Positions 15,410-25,444 of a stretch of DNA of 64,000 bases are shown here, piece by piece (positions within the stretch are counted from its first letter, which is position 1; the number at the start of each line of letters is the position of its first letter). The position numbers and the translations under genes were made by a program. The stretch covers positions 1-64,000 of the forward strand of contig NZ_FZPH01000002.1 of assembly GCF_900188485.1 (NCBI RefSeq), given 5' to 3'. This DNA comes from Asanoa hainanensis. GTDB lineage: Bacteria; Actinomycetota; Actinomycetes; Mycobacteriales; Micromonosporaceae. The notes beneath the pieces are model-generated. The model did not search any database and was not told the DNA's origin. It saw nothing but the letters and a program-made list of their open reading frames with translations.

Positions 15410-16703
15410 GCCCGGGCACCCGCCCGTTGCGGAAGAGGTCGACGAAGATCTGGTGGTCCTCGCGGGCGCGGATGCCGTAGCGCTGGGCGAAGTCGACCAG
15501 ATGCGCGACGAAGCCGTGCTCGTCCTTGTCGACCGCCGCCACGATCGCCTCTTCGGTGGAGAAGTCGACCAGGTCGTGGCTCGACTCGTCGTCGGCGACC
15601 GAGTGCATGCGGGCCACCGCGCGGCCGAGGTCGCCGACCACGCCCGAGAGCTCGTCGGGCTCGTTGACGTCGGACCAGTCCAGGTCGGCGGCGTACGGCG
15701 AGACCTCGGCGACGAGCTGGCCGACGCCGTCGAGCTCGGTGTAGCCCAGCCACGGGTCGGCGTGCGCCTGGAGTGCCCGCTGGGACTCGGCGGTGCGGTG
15801 GCCCTGGTGGTGGAAGTAGCCCCGGACGCGGCCGTCGGTGATGTGCCGGGCCACCGCGGGCACCTGGGCCTGCTTCATGTAGATCACGACGTCGTTCTCG
15901 AGCGCCTGGGTGTGCCCTTCCAACAACAGGTTGTACGAGGGCAGGCCGGCCGAGCCGATCCCGACGCCCTTGCGCAGCACGACGTCCTTGATCCGGGTGG
16001 CGACGGGGCGGTGCGCCGGCAGCGTGTCGAGGTAGCCGTCGAACGCCGCGATCACGGCTTCGCGCCGGGCGTCGTCGATCTCGAAGACGCCGTCGCCGAG
16101 GGCGAACCGGCGCTCGAAGTTGTCGATCGTCGTCTGCGTGTCGAGCATCGCCACCCGGGTGCTCAGCCGGGCCTGTTGGAGCACGGTGCGCAGCACGCCG
16201 TCGGCGTTGGCCAGGGTGATCGAGCCGATCGCGTCGTCGCCGCCGGCCACGATCGCGCGCAGCTCGGTCAGGTAGGCGCCGGCGAACCGGGCGACCAGGT
16301 CCGCGATCACCTCGTCGGAGAGGGCCTTCGCGTAGCCGATCAGCGCCACGCTCGCCGCGAACCGCTTGAGGTCCCAGGAGAACGGCCCGACGTACGCCTC
16401 GTCGAAGTCGTTGACGTTGAAGACCAGCTCGCCGGACCCGTTCATGTAGGTGCCGAAGTTCTCCGCGTGCAGGTCGCCGTGGATCCACACCCGGCTCGTG
16501 TGCTCGTCGAGGAACCGGTCGTCGGCGAACTCACCGACGAGGTCGGCGTAGAACACCGCGGCACTGCCCCGGTAGAACGCGAACGGCGAGGCCGCCATCT
16601 TGCGGAACTTGCGCCGGAAGGCGGCGGGGTCGAGGGCCATCAGCTGGCCGAACTCGGTGGTGAGCACGTCCACCAGGGCGGTGGCACGCCGTTCGTTGGT
16701 CAT
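15402..16703 (-). CDS. DUF2252 family protein (kinase-like fold)
   Basis: A 433-residue protein of the DUF2252 family. It shows the family hallmarks FRKMAASPFAFYRGSA, WIHGDLHAENFG, NVNDFDEAYVGPFSWDLKR, RVRGYFHHQG and RAVARMHSVADDE. The GDLHAENFG and NDFD motifs resemble the catalytic loop and metal-binding Asp of aminoglycoside-phosphotransferase-like kinases, so a phosphotransferase role has been suspected, but the substrate is unknown. It is the last gene of a minus-strand run, 38 nt after the SDR gene. Its 3' end overlaps the convergent prenyltransferase-like gene by 8 nt. Confidence 0.85.
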   Translation of the reverse strand: MTNERRATALVDVLTTEFGQLMALDPAAFRRKFRKMAASPFAFYRGSAAVFYADLVGEFADDRFLDEHTSRVWIHGDLHAENFGTYMNGSGELVFNVNDFDEAYVGPFSWDLKRFAASVALIGYAKALSDEVIADLVARFAGAYLTELRAIVAGGDDAIGSITLANADGVLRTVLQQARLSTRVAMLDTQTTIDNFERRFALGDGVFEIDDARREAVIAAFDGYLDTLPAHRPVATRIKDVVLRKGVGIGSAGLPSYNLLLEGHTQALENDVVIYMKQAQVPAVARHITDGRVRGYFHHQGHRTAESQRALQAHADPWLGYTELDGVGQLVAEVSPYAADLDWSDVNEPDELSGVVGDLGRAVARMHSVADDESSHDLVDFSTEEAIVAAVDKDEHGFVAHLVDFAQRYGIRAREDHQIFVDLFRNGRVPGLT

Positions 16704-16741
16704 GCGCCGAACGCTAGACCTCGCGCGCCACCGTGGTCATG

Positions 16742-17530
16742 TCAAGATTCCGTCAACGCGGCGGCCCGGGCGGCCAGCGCGGCCCGGAAGGCCGGGTCGT
16801 AGGCCTGCGCGCGGACCCGCTCCTCGCGCTCGCCGTCGAAGTACCGGCCGGTGACGCCGTCCAGCGCGGGGTCGTCGACGAGCCGCAGCGTGGCGCGAAG
16901 TCCCTGCTCCAGAGTGGATACCGGGGCGTACTCGGCGATCCGCACCAGGGTGGTCGGCATCAACGTCGCCGGATGCAGGCAGTTGACGGTGACGCCGGTG
17001 CCGGCCAGTTGCTCCGCGAGGTCGAACGTGTCGCAGATCATGGCGAGCTTCGCCCGGCGGTACGCGCGGGTTCCGTCGTACCCCTGCGTCATCATCAGGT
17101 CGTCCAGGTCGATGTCCGCCTGGCCGATCGACGCGACGTTGACGACCCGCGCCGTGGCGGGTTTGCGCAGCAACGGCAGCAGCAGACGGGAGAGGAGGTG
17201 GGGCGCCAGATAGTTGACCGCCAGCCGCAGCTCGATGCCGTCACTGGTCAGCTCGCGCGGTGCGCCGGGCGCCCCGAAGCCGACGCCGGCGTTGTTGACC
17301 AGCACGTCCAGCGAGTCATAGCGGTCGGTGACCGCGCGCGCCAGATCGCGGACCTCGGCTTGGACCGCCAGGTCGGCCCGGAACGCCACCGCGCCGGTCG
17401 TCCGTGCCACCTCGGCCAGCCGCTCGGGATCGCGGCCGTGCAGCACCAGCTCGTGGCCTCGCTCGGCCAGCGTCAGCGCGAGCGCCCGGCCGAGGCCGTC
17501 CGAGGCGCCGGTGATCAGGATGCGCGACAT
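16742..17530 (-). CDS. Short-chain dehydrogenase/reductase
   Basis: A 262-residue classical SDR. The NAD(P)-binding loop TGASDGLG is at residues 7-14, NNAG at about 79-82, and the catalytic set is S134, Y157 and K161 (VNVAS... and YRRAK). HGRDPERL after beta-2 suggests NADP(H) preference through the Arg. Its ATG overlaps the stop of the nuoB-like gene (TGATG), so translation is probably coupled to it. Substrate not predictable. The context (lyase-like enzyme and lipid-type transporter upstream) would fit lipid or long-chain carbonyl metabolism, but this is inference. Confidence 0.88.
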   Translation of the reverse strand: MSRILITGASDGLGRALALTLAERGHELVLHGRDPERLAEVARTTGAVAFRADLAVQAEVRDLARAVTDRYDSLDVLVNNAGVGFGAPGAPRELTSDGIELRLAVNYLAPHLLSRLLLPLLRKPATARVVNVASIGQADIDLDDLMMTQGYDGTRAYRRAKLAMICDTFDLAEQLAGTGVTVNCLHPATLMPTTLVRIAEYAPVSTLEQGLRATLRLVDDPALDGVTGRYFDGEREERVRAQAYDPAFRAALAARAAALTES

Positions 17531-18318
17531 CAGTCGCCGGTCGGGTGGTGGTAGTCGACGCTGCCCTCGTCCAGCGGCACCGCGTCGTCGCCGAACGGCG
17601 CCGAGGCACCGGCCCGGTTGCCGGTGGCCTCGCGCACCGGCAGCGTGCCGTCAGGCCCGAGCGGCGCGGCCAACGGGGCGGGTGGGGTGTGTGCCCAGTT
17701 GACGCCGTCGGGGTGCGTCGCGGACCTGTCGCTGCCCGCGGGAGCGCGGTTGACTGTGTCGGGCAGGGCCACCGGGCGATTGGTGCCGTCGGGCGCTGGC
17801 ACCAGGGGTGCGGTCAGCGCGCTGCGGGCGGCCAGCGGGTCGGGGCGGGGCACGCCGCCGGGCCCGGCCGGCTCACCCGCGATCTTGTCCTGCAGGCGCA
17901 GGATGCCGTGCATCAGCGCTTCGGGGCGGGGCGGGCAGCCGGGCACGTACACGTCGACCGGGATGATCTGGTCGACGCCCTTGGTCACCGAGTAGGAGTC
18001 CCAGTACGGGCCGCCGCAGTTCGAGCAGGCGCCGAACGAGATGACGTATTTGGGCTCGGGCATCTGGTCGTACAGCCGCTTGATCGCCGGCGCCATCTTG
18101 TCGGTCACCGTGCCCGAGACGACCATCAGGTCGGCCTGCCGCGGGCCGTGCGCGAACGGGATCACGCCGAGCCGCATGAAGTCGTGCCGGCCCATGCTGC
18201 TGGCGATGAACTCGATCGCGCAGCAGGCCAGGCCGAAGTTGAAGACCCAGAGCGAGTAACGCCGACCCCAGTTGAGCACGAACCGGATCGGCTCCCCGAG
18301 CACGGCAGGCAGTTCCAC
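17530..18318 (-). CDS. nuoB: NADH-quinone oxidoreductase subunit B, with long C-terminal extension
   Basis: A 262-residue NuoB-type protein. The N-terminal 155 residues are canonical and carry the N2 cluster ligands: C32-C33 ([10 protein letters not shown]), C98 ([10 protein letters not shown]) and C128 (VPGCPPRPE). The following 100 or so residues are a Pro/Ala/Asp-rich extension with recurring D(G/T)(T/V)N(R/W) motifs and no similarity to complex I. This is clearly a second-type NuoB, because it sits away from other nuo genes. It lies 10 nt after a PLP-enzyme gene and is coupled to an SDR gene. Its natural partners may be nuoC, nuoH and nuoI-N at 29-41 kb. Confidence 0.9.
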   Translation of the reverse strand: MELPAVLGEPIRFVLNWGRRYSLWVFNFGLACCAIEFIASSMGRHDFMRLGVIPFAHGPRQADLMVVSGTVTDKMAPAIKRLYDQMPEPKYVISFGACSNCGGPYWDSYSVTKGVDQIIPVDVYVPGCPPRPEALMHGILRLQDKIAGEPAGPGGVPRPDPLAARSALTAPLVPAPDGTNRPVALPDTVNRAPAGSDRSATHPDGVNWAHTPPAPLAAPLGPDGTLPVREATGNRAGASAPFGDDAVPLDEGSVDYHHPTGD

Positions 18319-18328
18319 GATCCCCAGG

Positions 18329-19786
18329 CTAGTCGAAGGCCGGCCGTTGGAGCAGGCCCAGGAACTCCACGAGCAGGCGCTCCCGCACGGGTACGGGCGC
18401 CGCGTCGAGCAGGGTGTTCACCGCGGCCACGCGACTGGGCAGTGGCGAGCCGTCGCCGCCCAGGCCCAGCGCGGCCGCCAGCCCCGCCACCACCTCGGCG
18501 GTCAACGCCGCCGGGTCGAGCGCGGTCACCAGGGCCAGCACCTCGGCCGGCAGGTCGACGGGGCCGTGCGCCTCGGCGGCGGCCGCGGCCGAAGCGAGCG
18601 CGGCGGCGAACTCCTCGACGTGCGGCGCCACCGACGCGGTCACCGTCAGGTGGATGCTGGCCGGAATGTCGCCGTAGTGCATCTGTGGCTGGGTGTGGAA
18701 GCCCCGCGCGGTGAGCTCGTCGGCCAGCACGAACAGGTTCGGGCCGGTGAAGCAGACGACGGTCGTGGTCGGGGGCGCCATCAGCCGCAGCCCGTCGACC
18801 GCCTCGACCGCCGCGGCCAGCCTGCGCACCGCGTGCCGGGTGATCTCGGCGAACTTCAGGTAGCCGTCGTCACCGATGCTGCGCAGTGTGGCGTACGCGG
18901 CCGCGATCGGTCCGCCCGAGCGCGTCGACGAGATGCCCGGATTGATCATCGTGTAGCCCGGCCAGTCGCCGAACGCGAAGTACTGCGGCGCGCGCAGTGA
19001 CGCGTCGCGGTGCAGCAGGACCGAGGTGCCCTTTGGCGCGTACGCGTACTTGTGCAGGTCCACGGAGATCGAGGTGACACCCGGCACCGCGAAGTCGAAC
19101 TCCGGCAGGTCGGCGCCGAGCCGGCGCAGGTAGGGCAACGTCCACCCGCCGAAGCAGGCGTCGACGTGGCACCGCACACCGGCCTCCGCCGCCACCGCGG
19201 CGGTTTCCGCCACCGGGTCGACCACACCATGGGCGTACGACGGGGCCGAGCAGGCCACCAGCACGGTGTCGGGCGTGATCGCCGCCGCGATGTCCGCGAC
19301 GGACGGCCGCAACGTCGAAGGGGAGACCGGCACCGCGTCCAACGCCATGCCGAGGTAGTGCGTGGCCTTCGCGAAGGCGGCGTGCGCGGTCACCGGCACC
19401 ACGATCCGCGGCGCGGCGACGTCGGGCCGGGCGTCCCGGGCCGCCTTGACGGCCAGGATCAGCGACTCGGTGCCGCCGCTGGTCACGCTGCCCACGACGT
19501 CCGGCGCGGTGGTGCCCGGTCCGCCCCCGAGCTGTCGCGCCGCCGCGCCCACGAGCGCGTTCTCCATCGCCAGCAGGGACGGGAACGCGGTCGGGTCGAG
19601 CCCGTTGACCGAAGCGGAGATCGCGTGGGCCGCGTTCGTCAGCTCGTCGAGCCCGGGCACCGCGGGGTCGTAGACGTACGCGAACAACCGGCCGCCGTGC
19701 GTGGGCTGGTCGGCCCGCCGCAGCGCGCGCAGCTCGTCGAGAATCTCCTCGGCCGGCAACCCGTGTCGCGGCAAAGCCTCCACCAT
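18329..19786 (-). CDS. PLP-dependent lyase/decarboxylase, sphingosine-1-phosphate-lyase-like
   Basis: A 485-residue fold-type I PLP enzyme. TSGGTESLI (residues 102-110) holds the phosphate, HVDACFGG contains D209 that pairs with the pyridine nitrogen, and [13 protein letters not shown] carries the Schiff-base K246. The motif set ([26 protein letters not shown]) is that of the sphingosine-1-phosphate lyase branch of group II decarboxylases. The reaction would be retro-aldol cleavage of a phosphorylated long-chain base or decarboxylation of an amino acid. I use the ATG giving MVEALPRHG. It lies 10 nt downstream of an MFS_2 transporter gene, and nuoB follows after 10 nt. No membrane anchor is visible. 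Confidence 0.85.
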   Translation of the reverse strand: MVEALPRHGLPAEEILDELRALRRADQPTHGGRLFAYVYDPAVPGLDELTNAAHAISASVNGLDPTAFPSLLAMENALVGAAARQLGGGPGTTAPDVVGSVTSGGTESLILAVKAARDARPDVAAPRIVVPVTAHAAFAKATHYLGMALDAVPVSPSTLRPSVADIAAAITPDTVLVACSAPSYAHGVVDPVAETAAVAAEAGVRCHVDACFGGWTLPYLRRLGADLPEFDFAVPGVTSISVDLHKYAYAPKGTSVLLHRDASLRAPQYFAFGDWPGYTMINPGISSTRSGGPIAAAYATLRSIGDDGYLKFAEITRHAVRRLAAAVEAVDGLRLMAPPTTTVVCFTGPNLFVLADELTARGFHTQPQMHYGDIPASIHLTVTASVAPHVEEFAAALASAAAAAEAHGPVDLPAEVLALVTALDPAALTAEVVAGLAAALGLGGDGSPLPSRVAAVNTLLDAAPVPVRERLLVEFLGLLQRPAFD

Positions 19787-19796
19787 GGCCGAGACG

Positions 19797-21182
19797 CTAG
19801 TTGATCGCCGCCGCTTCCGCCTCACCCACCGCCGTCGTCAGCTTGGCCTCGGTCAGGTCGTACCCGCGCATCAACAGCACCGCCAACCCCACGATCAGCC
19901 CGGGCAGCACGGTGAAGCCGAGCAGCACGCCCAGTCGCGCGGTGTCGTCCTGCGCGGCGGCCTCGCCCGACGACGACGAGACGTAGCCGAAGGCCTGCAA
20001 CACCAGCAGGTAGATGCCGGGCCCGAGGGCCAGGCCGAACGTCTCGCCGGCGGTCCACAGGCCCGTGAACACCCCGGCCTGCCGCTTGCCGGTGCGCGCG
20101 GTGTCGTAGGCGATGCAGTCCGGCAGCATGGCCAGGCCGAAGACCTGTTGACCGGCGTACGCGACGCCCAGCACTCCGACGATCAGATAGATCAGCACGG
20201 CGGGCAGCACCGGCGCGAGCACCAGCAGCACCGCACCGGCGGCGAACAGGAGCGACGCCAGCACGAACGCGCGGGCCTTGCCGACCCGGGCGCCCACCCG
20301 GCTCCACAGTGGCATGACCAGCAGCGCCGGCCCGACGAAGCAGGCGAACAGCACCGTCGGCCCGGTGTCGGGGGAGAACAGCACGTGGTCGGCGAAGTAC
20401 TGCACGCCGGCCAGGATCATCGCGATGCCGACCGCCTGGATCACGAAGCAGATCAGCAGCAGCCGGAACGGCCGGTTGCGGGACGCCACGGCCAGTTGGG
20501 CCCGCAGCGTCGGCTCGCTCTCCCGGACGGTGCCGGTCGGCGCGCGCGAGGTGCCGACGAAGACCGCGATCGTGCCGACCACGATCAGGCCCGCCACGAA
20601 CACGCCCATCCAGCGGTGCCCGGGAATCCCGTCGCCGCCCGCGTTGACCACCAGCGGTGCGATCGCGCCGGAGACCAGGATGGCGATCGCCAGCACGGCC
20701 ACCCGCCAGGTCAGCAGCCGGGTCCGCTCGCTGTAGGAGTCGGTGAGCTCGGCCGGCATCGCCACGTAGGGCACCTGGAAGAACGCGTACGCGGTCGCGG
20801 CCAGCAGGAACGCGAGGGCGACGTAGGCGCCCCGGCCCGAGCCGAACGGCGCCGCGAAGATCGCCGCGAACAGCACGGCCAGGGTCAGACCACCCACCAG
20901 GAGGTACGGGCGACGCGCGCCCCACCGGCTGCGGGTGCGGTCGGAGATCCGACCGGCGACCGGGTTGACCAGCACGTCCCAGGCCTTCGGCGCCCACACC
21001 AGCACACCTGCCAGCCAGGCCGCCACGCCCAGGGTGTCGGTCAGGTACGGCGCCAGCAACAGCCCCGGCACCGTGCCGAACGCACCCGTGACCAGCGAAC
21101 CCAGGGCATATCCCGCGTGCACCCGGCGGGGTAGCTGGGTACCCGATCGGGTGATCACCGATTGGCTCGGCCGCGCGTCCAT
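19797..21182 (-). CDS. MFS_2/GPH-family cation symporter
   Basis: A 461-residue membrane protein with about 12 hydrophobic segments. It shows GPH/MFS_2 hallmarks: WDVLVNPVAGRISDRTRSRWGARRPY in the loop between helices 2 and 3 and FFQVPYVAMPAEL in helix 4. The family includes melibiose-type sugar symporters and, in animals, the lysolipid transporters MFSD2. It begins the minus-strand run with the sphingosine-phosphate-lyase-like gene, which raises the possibility of a lipid or amino-alcohol substrate. A sugar substrate is equally possible. Its start is divergent from the gamma-glutamyltransferase gene across about 90 bp. Confidence 0.85.
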   Translation of the reverse strand: MDARPSQSVITRSGTQLPRRVHAGYALGSLVTGAFGTVPGLLLAPYLTDTLGVAAWLAGVLVWAPKAWDVLVNPVAGRISDRTRSRWGARRPYLLVGGLTLAVLFAAIFAAPFGSGRGAYVALAFLLAATAYAFFQVPYVAMPAELTDSYSERTRLLTWRVAVLAIAILVSGAIAPLVVNAGGDGIPGHRWMGVFVAGLIVVGTIAVFVGTSRAPTGTVRESEPTLRAQLAVASRNRPFRLLLICFVIQAVGIAMILAGVQYFADHVLFSPDTGPTVLFACFVGPALLVMPLWSRVGARVGKARAFVLASLLFAAGAVLLVLAPVLPAVLIYLIVGVLGVAYAGQQVFGLAMLPDCIAYDTARTGKRQAGVFTGLWTAGETFGLALGPGIYLLVLQAFGYVSSSSGEAAAQDDTARLGVLLGFTVLPGLIVGLAVLLMRGYDLTEAKLTTAVGEAEAAAIN

Positions 21183-21271
21183 GAGGCGGGATGTTAGCGA
21201 TCCGCACGCGATAGCGGGAGATTTACCTCTACCCTGCTGGCCGAGCGGGATTATCGGACGTAAAAGGGGTG

Positions 21272-22669
21272 ATGCCGGTGAAAGCCGGTGTGGCAGCGGG
21301 GCATCCGGCGACCACCGAGGTCGGCCTGCGGGTGCTGGCCTCGGGCGGCTCGGCCGCCGACGCGGCGGTGGCCGCGGTGCTGGCTTGCTCCGCGTCGGAG
21401 AGCGTGCTGACCGGGATAGGCGGTGGCGGCTTCGCCACGTTCTACGACGCTGCCAACCGGGCGGTCACCTGCCTCGACTTCTTCTGCTCGATCCCGGGCC
21501 TGGACGGCGACGTGACGCCGCAGCCGATGCTGCCGATCGAGGTCACCTTCGGCGGGGTGCCGATGCCGTACTCGATCGGTGGCCCGAGCGTCGGCATCCC
21601 CGGCGTGCCGGCCGGCTGCGGCGAGGTGCACCGCCGCTGGGGCCGGCTGCCCTGGCACGAGGTCGTCGAGCCGGCGGTGCTGCTGGCCCGCGCCGGGGTG
21701 GCGCTGCCCGAGGCGCAGGCCCGCACGCTGGTCAGCGTCGCGCCGGCGCTGACCCCGAGTGACGGCGGCGAGATCTACGCGCCCGGCGGCCGGCTGCTGC
21801 GCGGCGGTGAGACGCTGCACCACCCGGGCCTGGACAAGGCGCTCGACGGGCTGGCCGACGAGGGTCCGGACATCTTCTACACCGGCCGCTACGGCGACCT
21901 GCTGGTCGAGGCGGTCCGGGCCGCCGGTGGTGCGATCGGTCCCGCCGACCTGGCCGCGTACGAGGTGCTCGAACTGCCCGTGGAGCACGCCCGGCTGGCC
22001 GGCCAGCACGTCTACGCGCGCACCGACCTCAACGGCACCATCCGCACGATCCGCGCCCTGCCCGACCCGATCCAGGCCCTGTCGCGGCCGAAGCGGGCGG
22101 TGGCGGTGGCCGACGCGCTGCGGGAGTACGGCCGGCCCCGGCTGGGCGACACCACCAACGTCTCGGTCGTCGACGCGGAGGGCAACGCCTGCGTGATCAC
22201 GACGACCCTCGGCATCGGCGCCGGCGTCTGGCTGCCCGGCCTGGGGATCAACCTCAACTCGATGCTCGGCGAAGGCGAGCTGATCACCGAGGACATGGCG
22301 CCGGGCCAGCGGATGCAGTCGATGATGTGCCCGCTCGTGGTGATCGGCGACGACGGCGACCTCGTGCTGGCCGCGGGCTCGGCCGGCGCGTCGCGGATCC
22401 GCACCGCGCTGGTCGACACGCTGCTCGGCGTGCTGGTCGACGGTCTCGACACGGAGACCGCGGTGGCGCGCCCGCGCTTCCACGTGGTCGACGACGCGGT
22501 GCACGCGGAGCTCGGCTACCCGGAGGACGAGCTGGCGGAGCTGGCCCGCGCGGGCTACACGATCGTGCAGTGGGACGAGCTGAACCACTTCTTCGGCGGC
22601 GTCAGCGCGGTCGGCACGGCTGGCGCCGGCGGCGACCCCCGCCGAGGCGGCACAGGCCAACTCCTGTAG
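21272..22669 (+). CDS. Gamma-glutamyltransferase family protein (Ntn hydrolase)
   Basis: A 465-residue GGT-like protein. GHPATTEVGLRVLASGGSAADAA and GIGGGGF are the N-terminal family motifs. GDTTNVSVVD contains the Thr (about residue 294) that would become the nucleophile after self-cleavage, and GSAGASRIRTAL is the oxyanion-loop region. It is shorter than the usual 550-580 residues and has no signal peptide, so it is probably a cytoplasmic divergent member acting on gamma-glutamyl or related amides. The start is uncertain: GTG at 21269, ATG at 21272 and GTG at 21278 are all possible, the last having the best spaced AGGGG. Confidence 0.85.
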   Translation: MPVKAGVAAGHPATTEVGLRVLASGGSAADAAVAAVLACSASESVLTGIGGGGFATFYDAANRAVTCLDFFCSIPGLDGDVTPQPMLPIEVTFGGVPMPYSIGGPSVGIPGVPAGCGEVHRRWGRLPWHEVVEPAVLLARAGVALPEAQARTLVSVAPALTPSDGGEIYAPGGRLLRGGETLHHPGLDKALDGLADEGPDIFYTGRYGDLLVEAVRAAGGAIGPADLAAYEVLELPVEHARLAGQHVYARTDLNGTIRTIRALPDPIQALSRPKRAVAVADALREYGRPRLGDTTNVSVVDAEGNACVITTTLGIGAGVWLPGLGINLNSMLGEGELITEDMAPGQRMQSMMCPLVVIGDDGDLVLAAGSAGASRIRTALVDTLLGVLVDGLDTETAVARPRFHVVDDAVHAELGYPEDELAELARAGYTIVQWDELNHFFGGVSAVGTAGAGGDPRRGGTGQLL

Positions 22670-22675
22670 CCCCGG

Positions 22676-22990
22676 TCACTCCGGCCACCAGGCCGCGCGG
22701 GAGAGGTCGACCCGGCCGTTCTTCAGCGGGGTCGCTTCGCCGACCAGGCGGGCCAGCGCTTCCTTTTCGTGCCCAGGCACGACGCGGCCGTTGGCGGCCA
22801 CGACGCGGTGCCACGGGACGCCGCCGCCGTGCTTGGCCATGATCGCGCCGATCAGGCGGGAGGAGGACCGGCCCGAGCGTTCCGACAGGTAGTCGGCGAT
22901 CGCACCGTAGGACATCGCCCGCCCCGGTGGGATGCGCTCGACCACGGCGAGCACTTCCTCCACGTACTCCTCCGGCTCCACACCGGCCAC
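22676..22990 (-). CDS. Alkyltransferase-like protein (ATL), MGMT family
   Basis: A 104-residue protein with the DNA-binding domain of O6-alkylguanine-DNA alkyltransferases: IPPGRAMSYGAIADYL, SRLIGAIMAKHGGGVPWHRVV and the arginine finger region. The alkyl-acceptor Cys of the PCHR motif is replaced: the sequence is PWHR with W60. That is the defining change of ATL proteins, which flag alkylated guanines for nucleotide excision repair rather than remove the alkyl group. I choose the GTG at 22990; the longer open frame would run across the proB start. Rv3204 occupies the same neighbourhood in M. tuberculosis. It is divergent from proB by 43 bp. Confidence 0.88.
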   Translation of the reverse strand: MAGVEPEEYVEEVLAVVERIPPGRAMSYGAIADYLSERSGRSSSRLIGAIMAKHGGGVPWHRVVAANGRVVPGHEKEALARLVGEATPLKNGRVDLSRAAWWPE

Positions 22991-23033
22991 ACTATGGGAT
23001 CTAAAAGTGATCTTGAGTGACCGACCGCGCAGA

Positions 23034-24152
23034 ATGGACCCCGTGCGCGAAGCAGTAACGACGGCACGCCGGATCGTCGTCAAGATCGGGTCGTCGTCGT
23101 TGACCACGGCCGACGGCGGGCTCGACGCCGGCCGGGTCGACGCCCTCGCCGACGTGCTGGCGGCCGCCGCCCGGGCCGGGCGCGAGGTGGTGCTGGTCTC
23201 GTCCGGCGCGATCGCCGCCGGCCTGGCCCCGCTGGCCATTCCCCGCCGCCCGCGCGACCTGGCCACCCAGCAGGCCGCCGCGTCCGTCGGCCAGGGCCTG
23301 TTGATCGGGCGGTACGCGGCCGCGTTCGCCCGCCACGGCCTGACCGTGGGCCAGGTGCTGCTGACCGCCGACGACGTGACCCGCCGGGCGCACTACCGCA
23401 ACGCGTACCGCACGCTGCGCAAGCTTCTTGATTTTGGTGCCGTGCCGATCGTCAACGAGAACGACACCGTGGCCACCGACGAGATCCGGTTCGGCGACAA
23501 CGACCGGCTCGCCGCGCTGGTGGCCGCCCTGGTCGACGCCGACCTGCTGGTGCTGCTCTCCGACGTGGACGCGCTCTACACCGGCGACCCGCGCAAGCCC
23601 GACTCCCGCCGCATCGACGAGGTGCGCGCCGAGACCGACCTGACCGGCGTGGCGATCGGCGGCGCCGGGCGGTCCGGCGTCGGCACCGGCGGCATGGTCA
23701 CCAAGGTGGAGGCCGCCCGGATCGCCACCGGCTTCGGCATCCCGGTGGTGCTGACCTCCGCGCCGAACGCGGCCGACGCGCTGGCCGGCGAGCCGGTCGG
23801 CACCCTGTTCCACCGGATGGCCCACCGGCCCACGGCCCGGCTGTTCTGGCTGGCCCACGCGACCTCGCCGCGTGGCCGGCTCCACCTGGACCCGGGCGCT
23901 GTGCAGGCGGTGGTGGCCCGGCGCAAGTCGCTGCTGCCGGCCGGCATCACCGCGGTCGACGGGGTGTTCACCGCCGGCGACCCGGTCGACCTGGTCGACA
24001 CCTCGGGCGCGCCCGTCGCCCGGGGGCTGGTCAACTACGACGCCGTCGAGCTGCCGGCGCTGCTCGGCCGCTCGACCGGCGACCTGGCCGCCGAGCTCGG
24101 CCCCGGCTACGAGCGTGAGGTCGTCCACCGCGACGACCTGGTATTGCTGTAA
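23034..24152 (+). CDS. proB: Glutamate 5-kinase
   Basis: A 372-residue proline biosynthesis enzyme that phosphorylates L-glutamate on the gamma-carboxyl. The amino-acid-kinase domain starts [14 protein letters not shown], has VSSGAIAAG and [12 protein letters not shown] for substrate binding, and [15 protein letters not shown] late in the domain. A PUA domain follows (about 270-372), as in longer ProB proteins. The ATG at 23034 is used; a GTG at 23043 is an alternative. proA follows 26 nt downstream, so the first two steps from glutamate are in one operon. Confidence 0.96.
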   Translation: MDPVREAVTTARRIVVKIGSSSLTTADGGLDAGRVDALADVLAAAARAGREVVLVSSGAIAAGLAPLAIPRRPRDLATQQAAASVGQGLLIGRYAAAFARHGLTVGQVLLTADDVTRRAHYRNAYRTLRKLLDFGAVPIVNENDTVATDEIRFGDNDRLAALVAALVDADLLVLLSDVDALYTGDPRKPDSRRIDEVRAETDLTGVAIGGAGRSGVGTGGMVTKVEAARIATGFGIPVVLTSAPNAADALAGEPVGTLFHRMAHRPTARLFWLAHATSPRGRLHLDPGAVQAVVARRKSLLPAGITAVDGVFTAGDPVDLVDTSGAPVARGLVNYDAVELPALLGRSTGDLAAELGPGYEREVVHRDDLVLL

Positions 24153-24178
24153 GGGCATCCGTTGACAAGGAGGAAGCG

Positions 24179-25423
24179 ATGAGTGTGCGGGAGCAGGCCG
24201 AGCGAGCCCGGGTGGCGGCGGTCACCCTCGCGGCGACGCCGCGGGCGGTGAAGGACCGCGCTCTGCTCGGCATGGCCGACGCGCTGGTCGCCCGCGCGCC
24301 CGAGGTCATCGAGGCCAACGCCGCCGACCTGGCCGCGGGCCGGGCGGCCGGGCTCTCCGACGCGATCCTCGACCGGCTGGCACTGACGCCGGCCCGGGTC
24401 ACCGCCATCGCCGCCGCGCTGCGCGAGATGGCCGCGCTGCCCGACCCGGTCGGCGAGGTGGTCCGCGGCTCGACGCTGCCCAACGGCCTCGAGCTGCGCC
24501 AGGTCCGGGTGCCGTTCGGCGTGGTCGGCATGATCTACGAGGGCCGGCCCAACGTCACCGTCGACGCCGCCGGCATCTGCCTCAAGTCGGGCAACGCGGC
24601 GCTGCTGCGCGGCTCGTCGTCGGCCGCCAACTCCAACGCCAAGCTGGTCGAGATCCTGCGCGAGGCCCTCGACGTGGCCGGGCTGCCCGCCGACGCGGTG
24701 CAGCTGCTCGACTCGTCCACCCGCGACTCCGTCAAGGAGCTGATGCGCGCCCGCGGCCTGGTCGACGTGCTGATCCCGCGCGGCGGGGCTTCGCTGATCC
24801 GGGCGGTGGTCGAGGAGTCGACGGTTCCGGTGATCGAGACCGGCGTCGGCAACTGTCACGTCTACGTCGACGCGGCGGCCGACCTCGACAAGGCGCTCGC
24901 GATCGTCCTCAACTCCAAGACCCAGCGCCTCTCGACCTGCAACACCGCCGAGTCGCTGCTGGTGCACGCCGACGTCGCCGACGCGTTCCTGCCCCGCGTG
25001 CTGGCCGCGTTCGCCGACGCCGGGGTGACCGTGCACGGCTCGCCCGAGGTGGCCGCGCACTCGAAAGACGTGGTCCCGGCGACCGACGAGGACTTCGCGA
25101 CCGAATACCTCTCGGCCGACATCTCGGCCGCCGTGGTCCCGTCGCTGGCGGCCGCGGTCGACCACATCCGGCGCTACGGCACGCAGCACACCGAGGCCAT
25201 CGTGACCGAGTCGCTGGCGGCGTCACGTGAGTTCGTCGCCGCGGTCGACGCGGCCGCGGTGATGGTCAACGCGTCGACCCGGTTCACCGACGGCGGCGAG
25301 TTCGGGTTCGGTGCCGAGATCGGCATCTCGACGCAGAAGCTGCACGCCCGCGGCCCGATGGGCCTGCCCGAGCTGACCTCCACCAAATACGTCGTCACCG
25401 GCGAAGGACAATTACGTGTTTGA
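24179..25423 (+). CDS. proA: Gamma-glutamyl phosphate reductase
   Basis: A 414-residue aldehyde-dehydrogenase-fold enzyme that reduces gamma-glutamyl phosphate with NADPH to glutamate semialdehyde. The catalytic Cys lies in [13 protein letters not shown], and the family stretches [25 protein letters not shown] and [15 protein letters not shown] are all intact. A strong AAGGAGG at 24167-24173 precedes the ATG by 5 nt. It is the second gene of proBA. The third step enzyme (ProC) is not in the window. Confidence 0.97.
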   Translation: MSVREQAERARVAAVTLAATPRAVKDRALLGMADALVARAPEVIEANAADLAAGRAAGLSDAILDRLALTPARVTAIAAALREMAALPDPVGEVVRGSTLPNGLELRQVRVPFGVVGMIYEGRPNVTVDAAGICLKSGNAALLRGSSSAANSNAKLVEILREALDVAGLPADAVQLLDSSTRDSVKELMRARGLVDVLIPRGGASLIRAVVEESTVPVIETGVGNCHVYVDAAADLDKALAIVLNSKTQRLSTCNTAESLLVHADVADAFLPRVLAAFADAGVTVHGSPEVAAHSKDVVPATDEDFATEYLSADISAAVVPSLAAAVDHIRRYGTQHTEAIVTESLAASREFVAAVDAAAVMVNASTRFTDGGEFGFGAEIGISTQKLHARGPMGLPELTSTKYVVTGEGQLRV

Positions 25424-25444
25424 ACGCCGTGTTCGATGGCGAAT

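Noticed and set aside
22991-23266. N-terminal extension of the alkyltransferase-like gene
   Set aside because: It overlaps the divergent proB coding sequence and exceeds the ATL length of about 100 residues.
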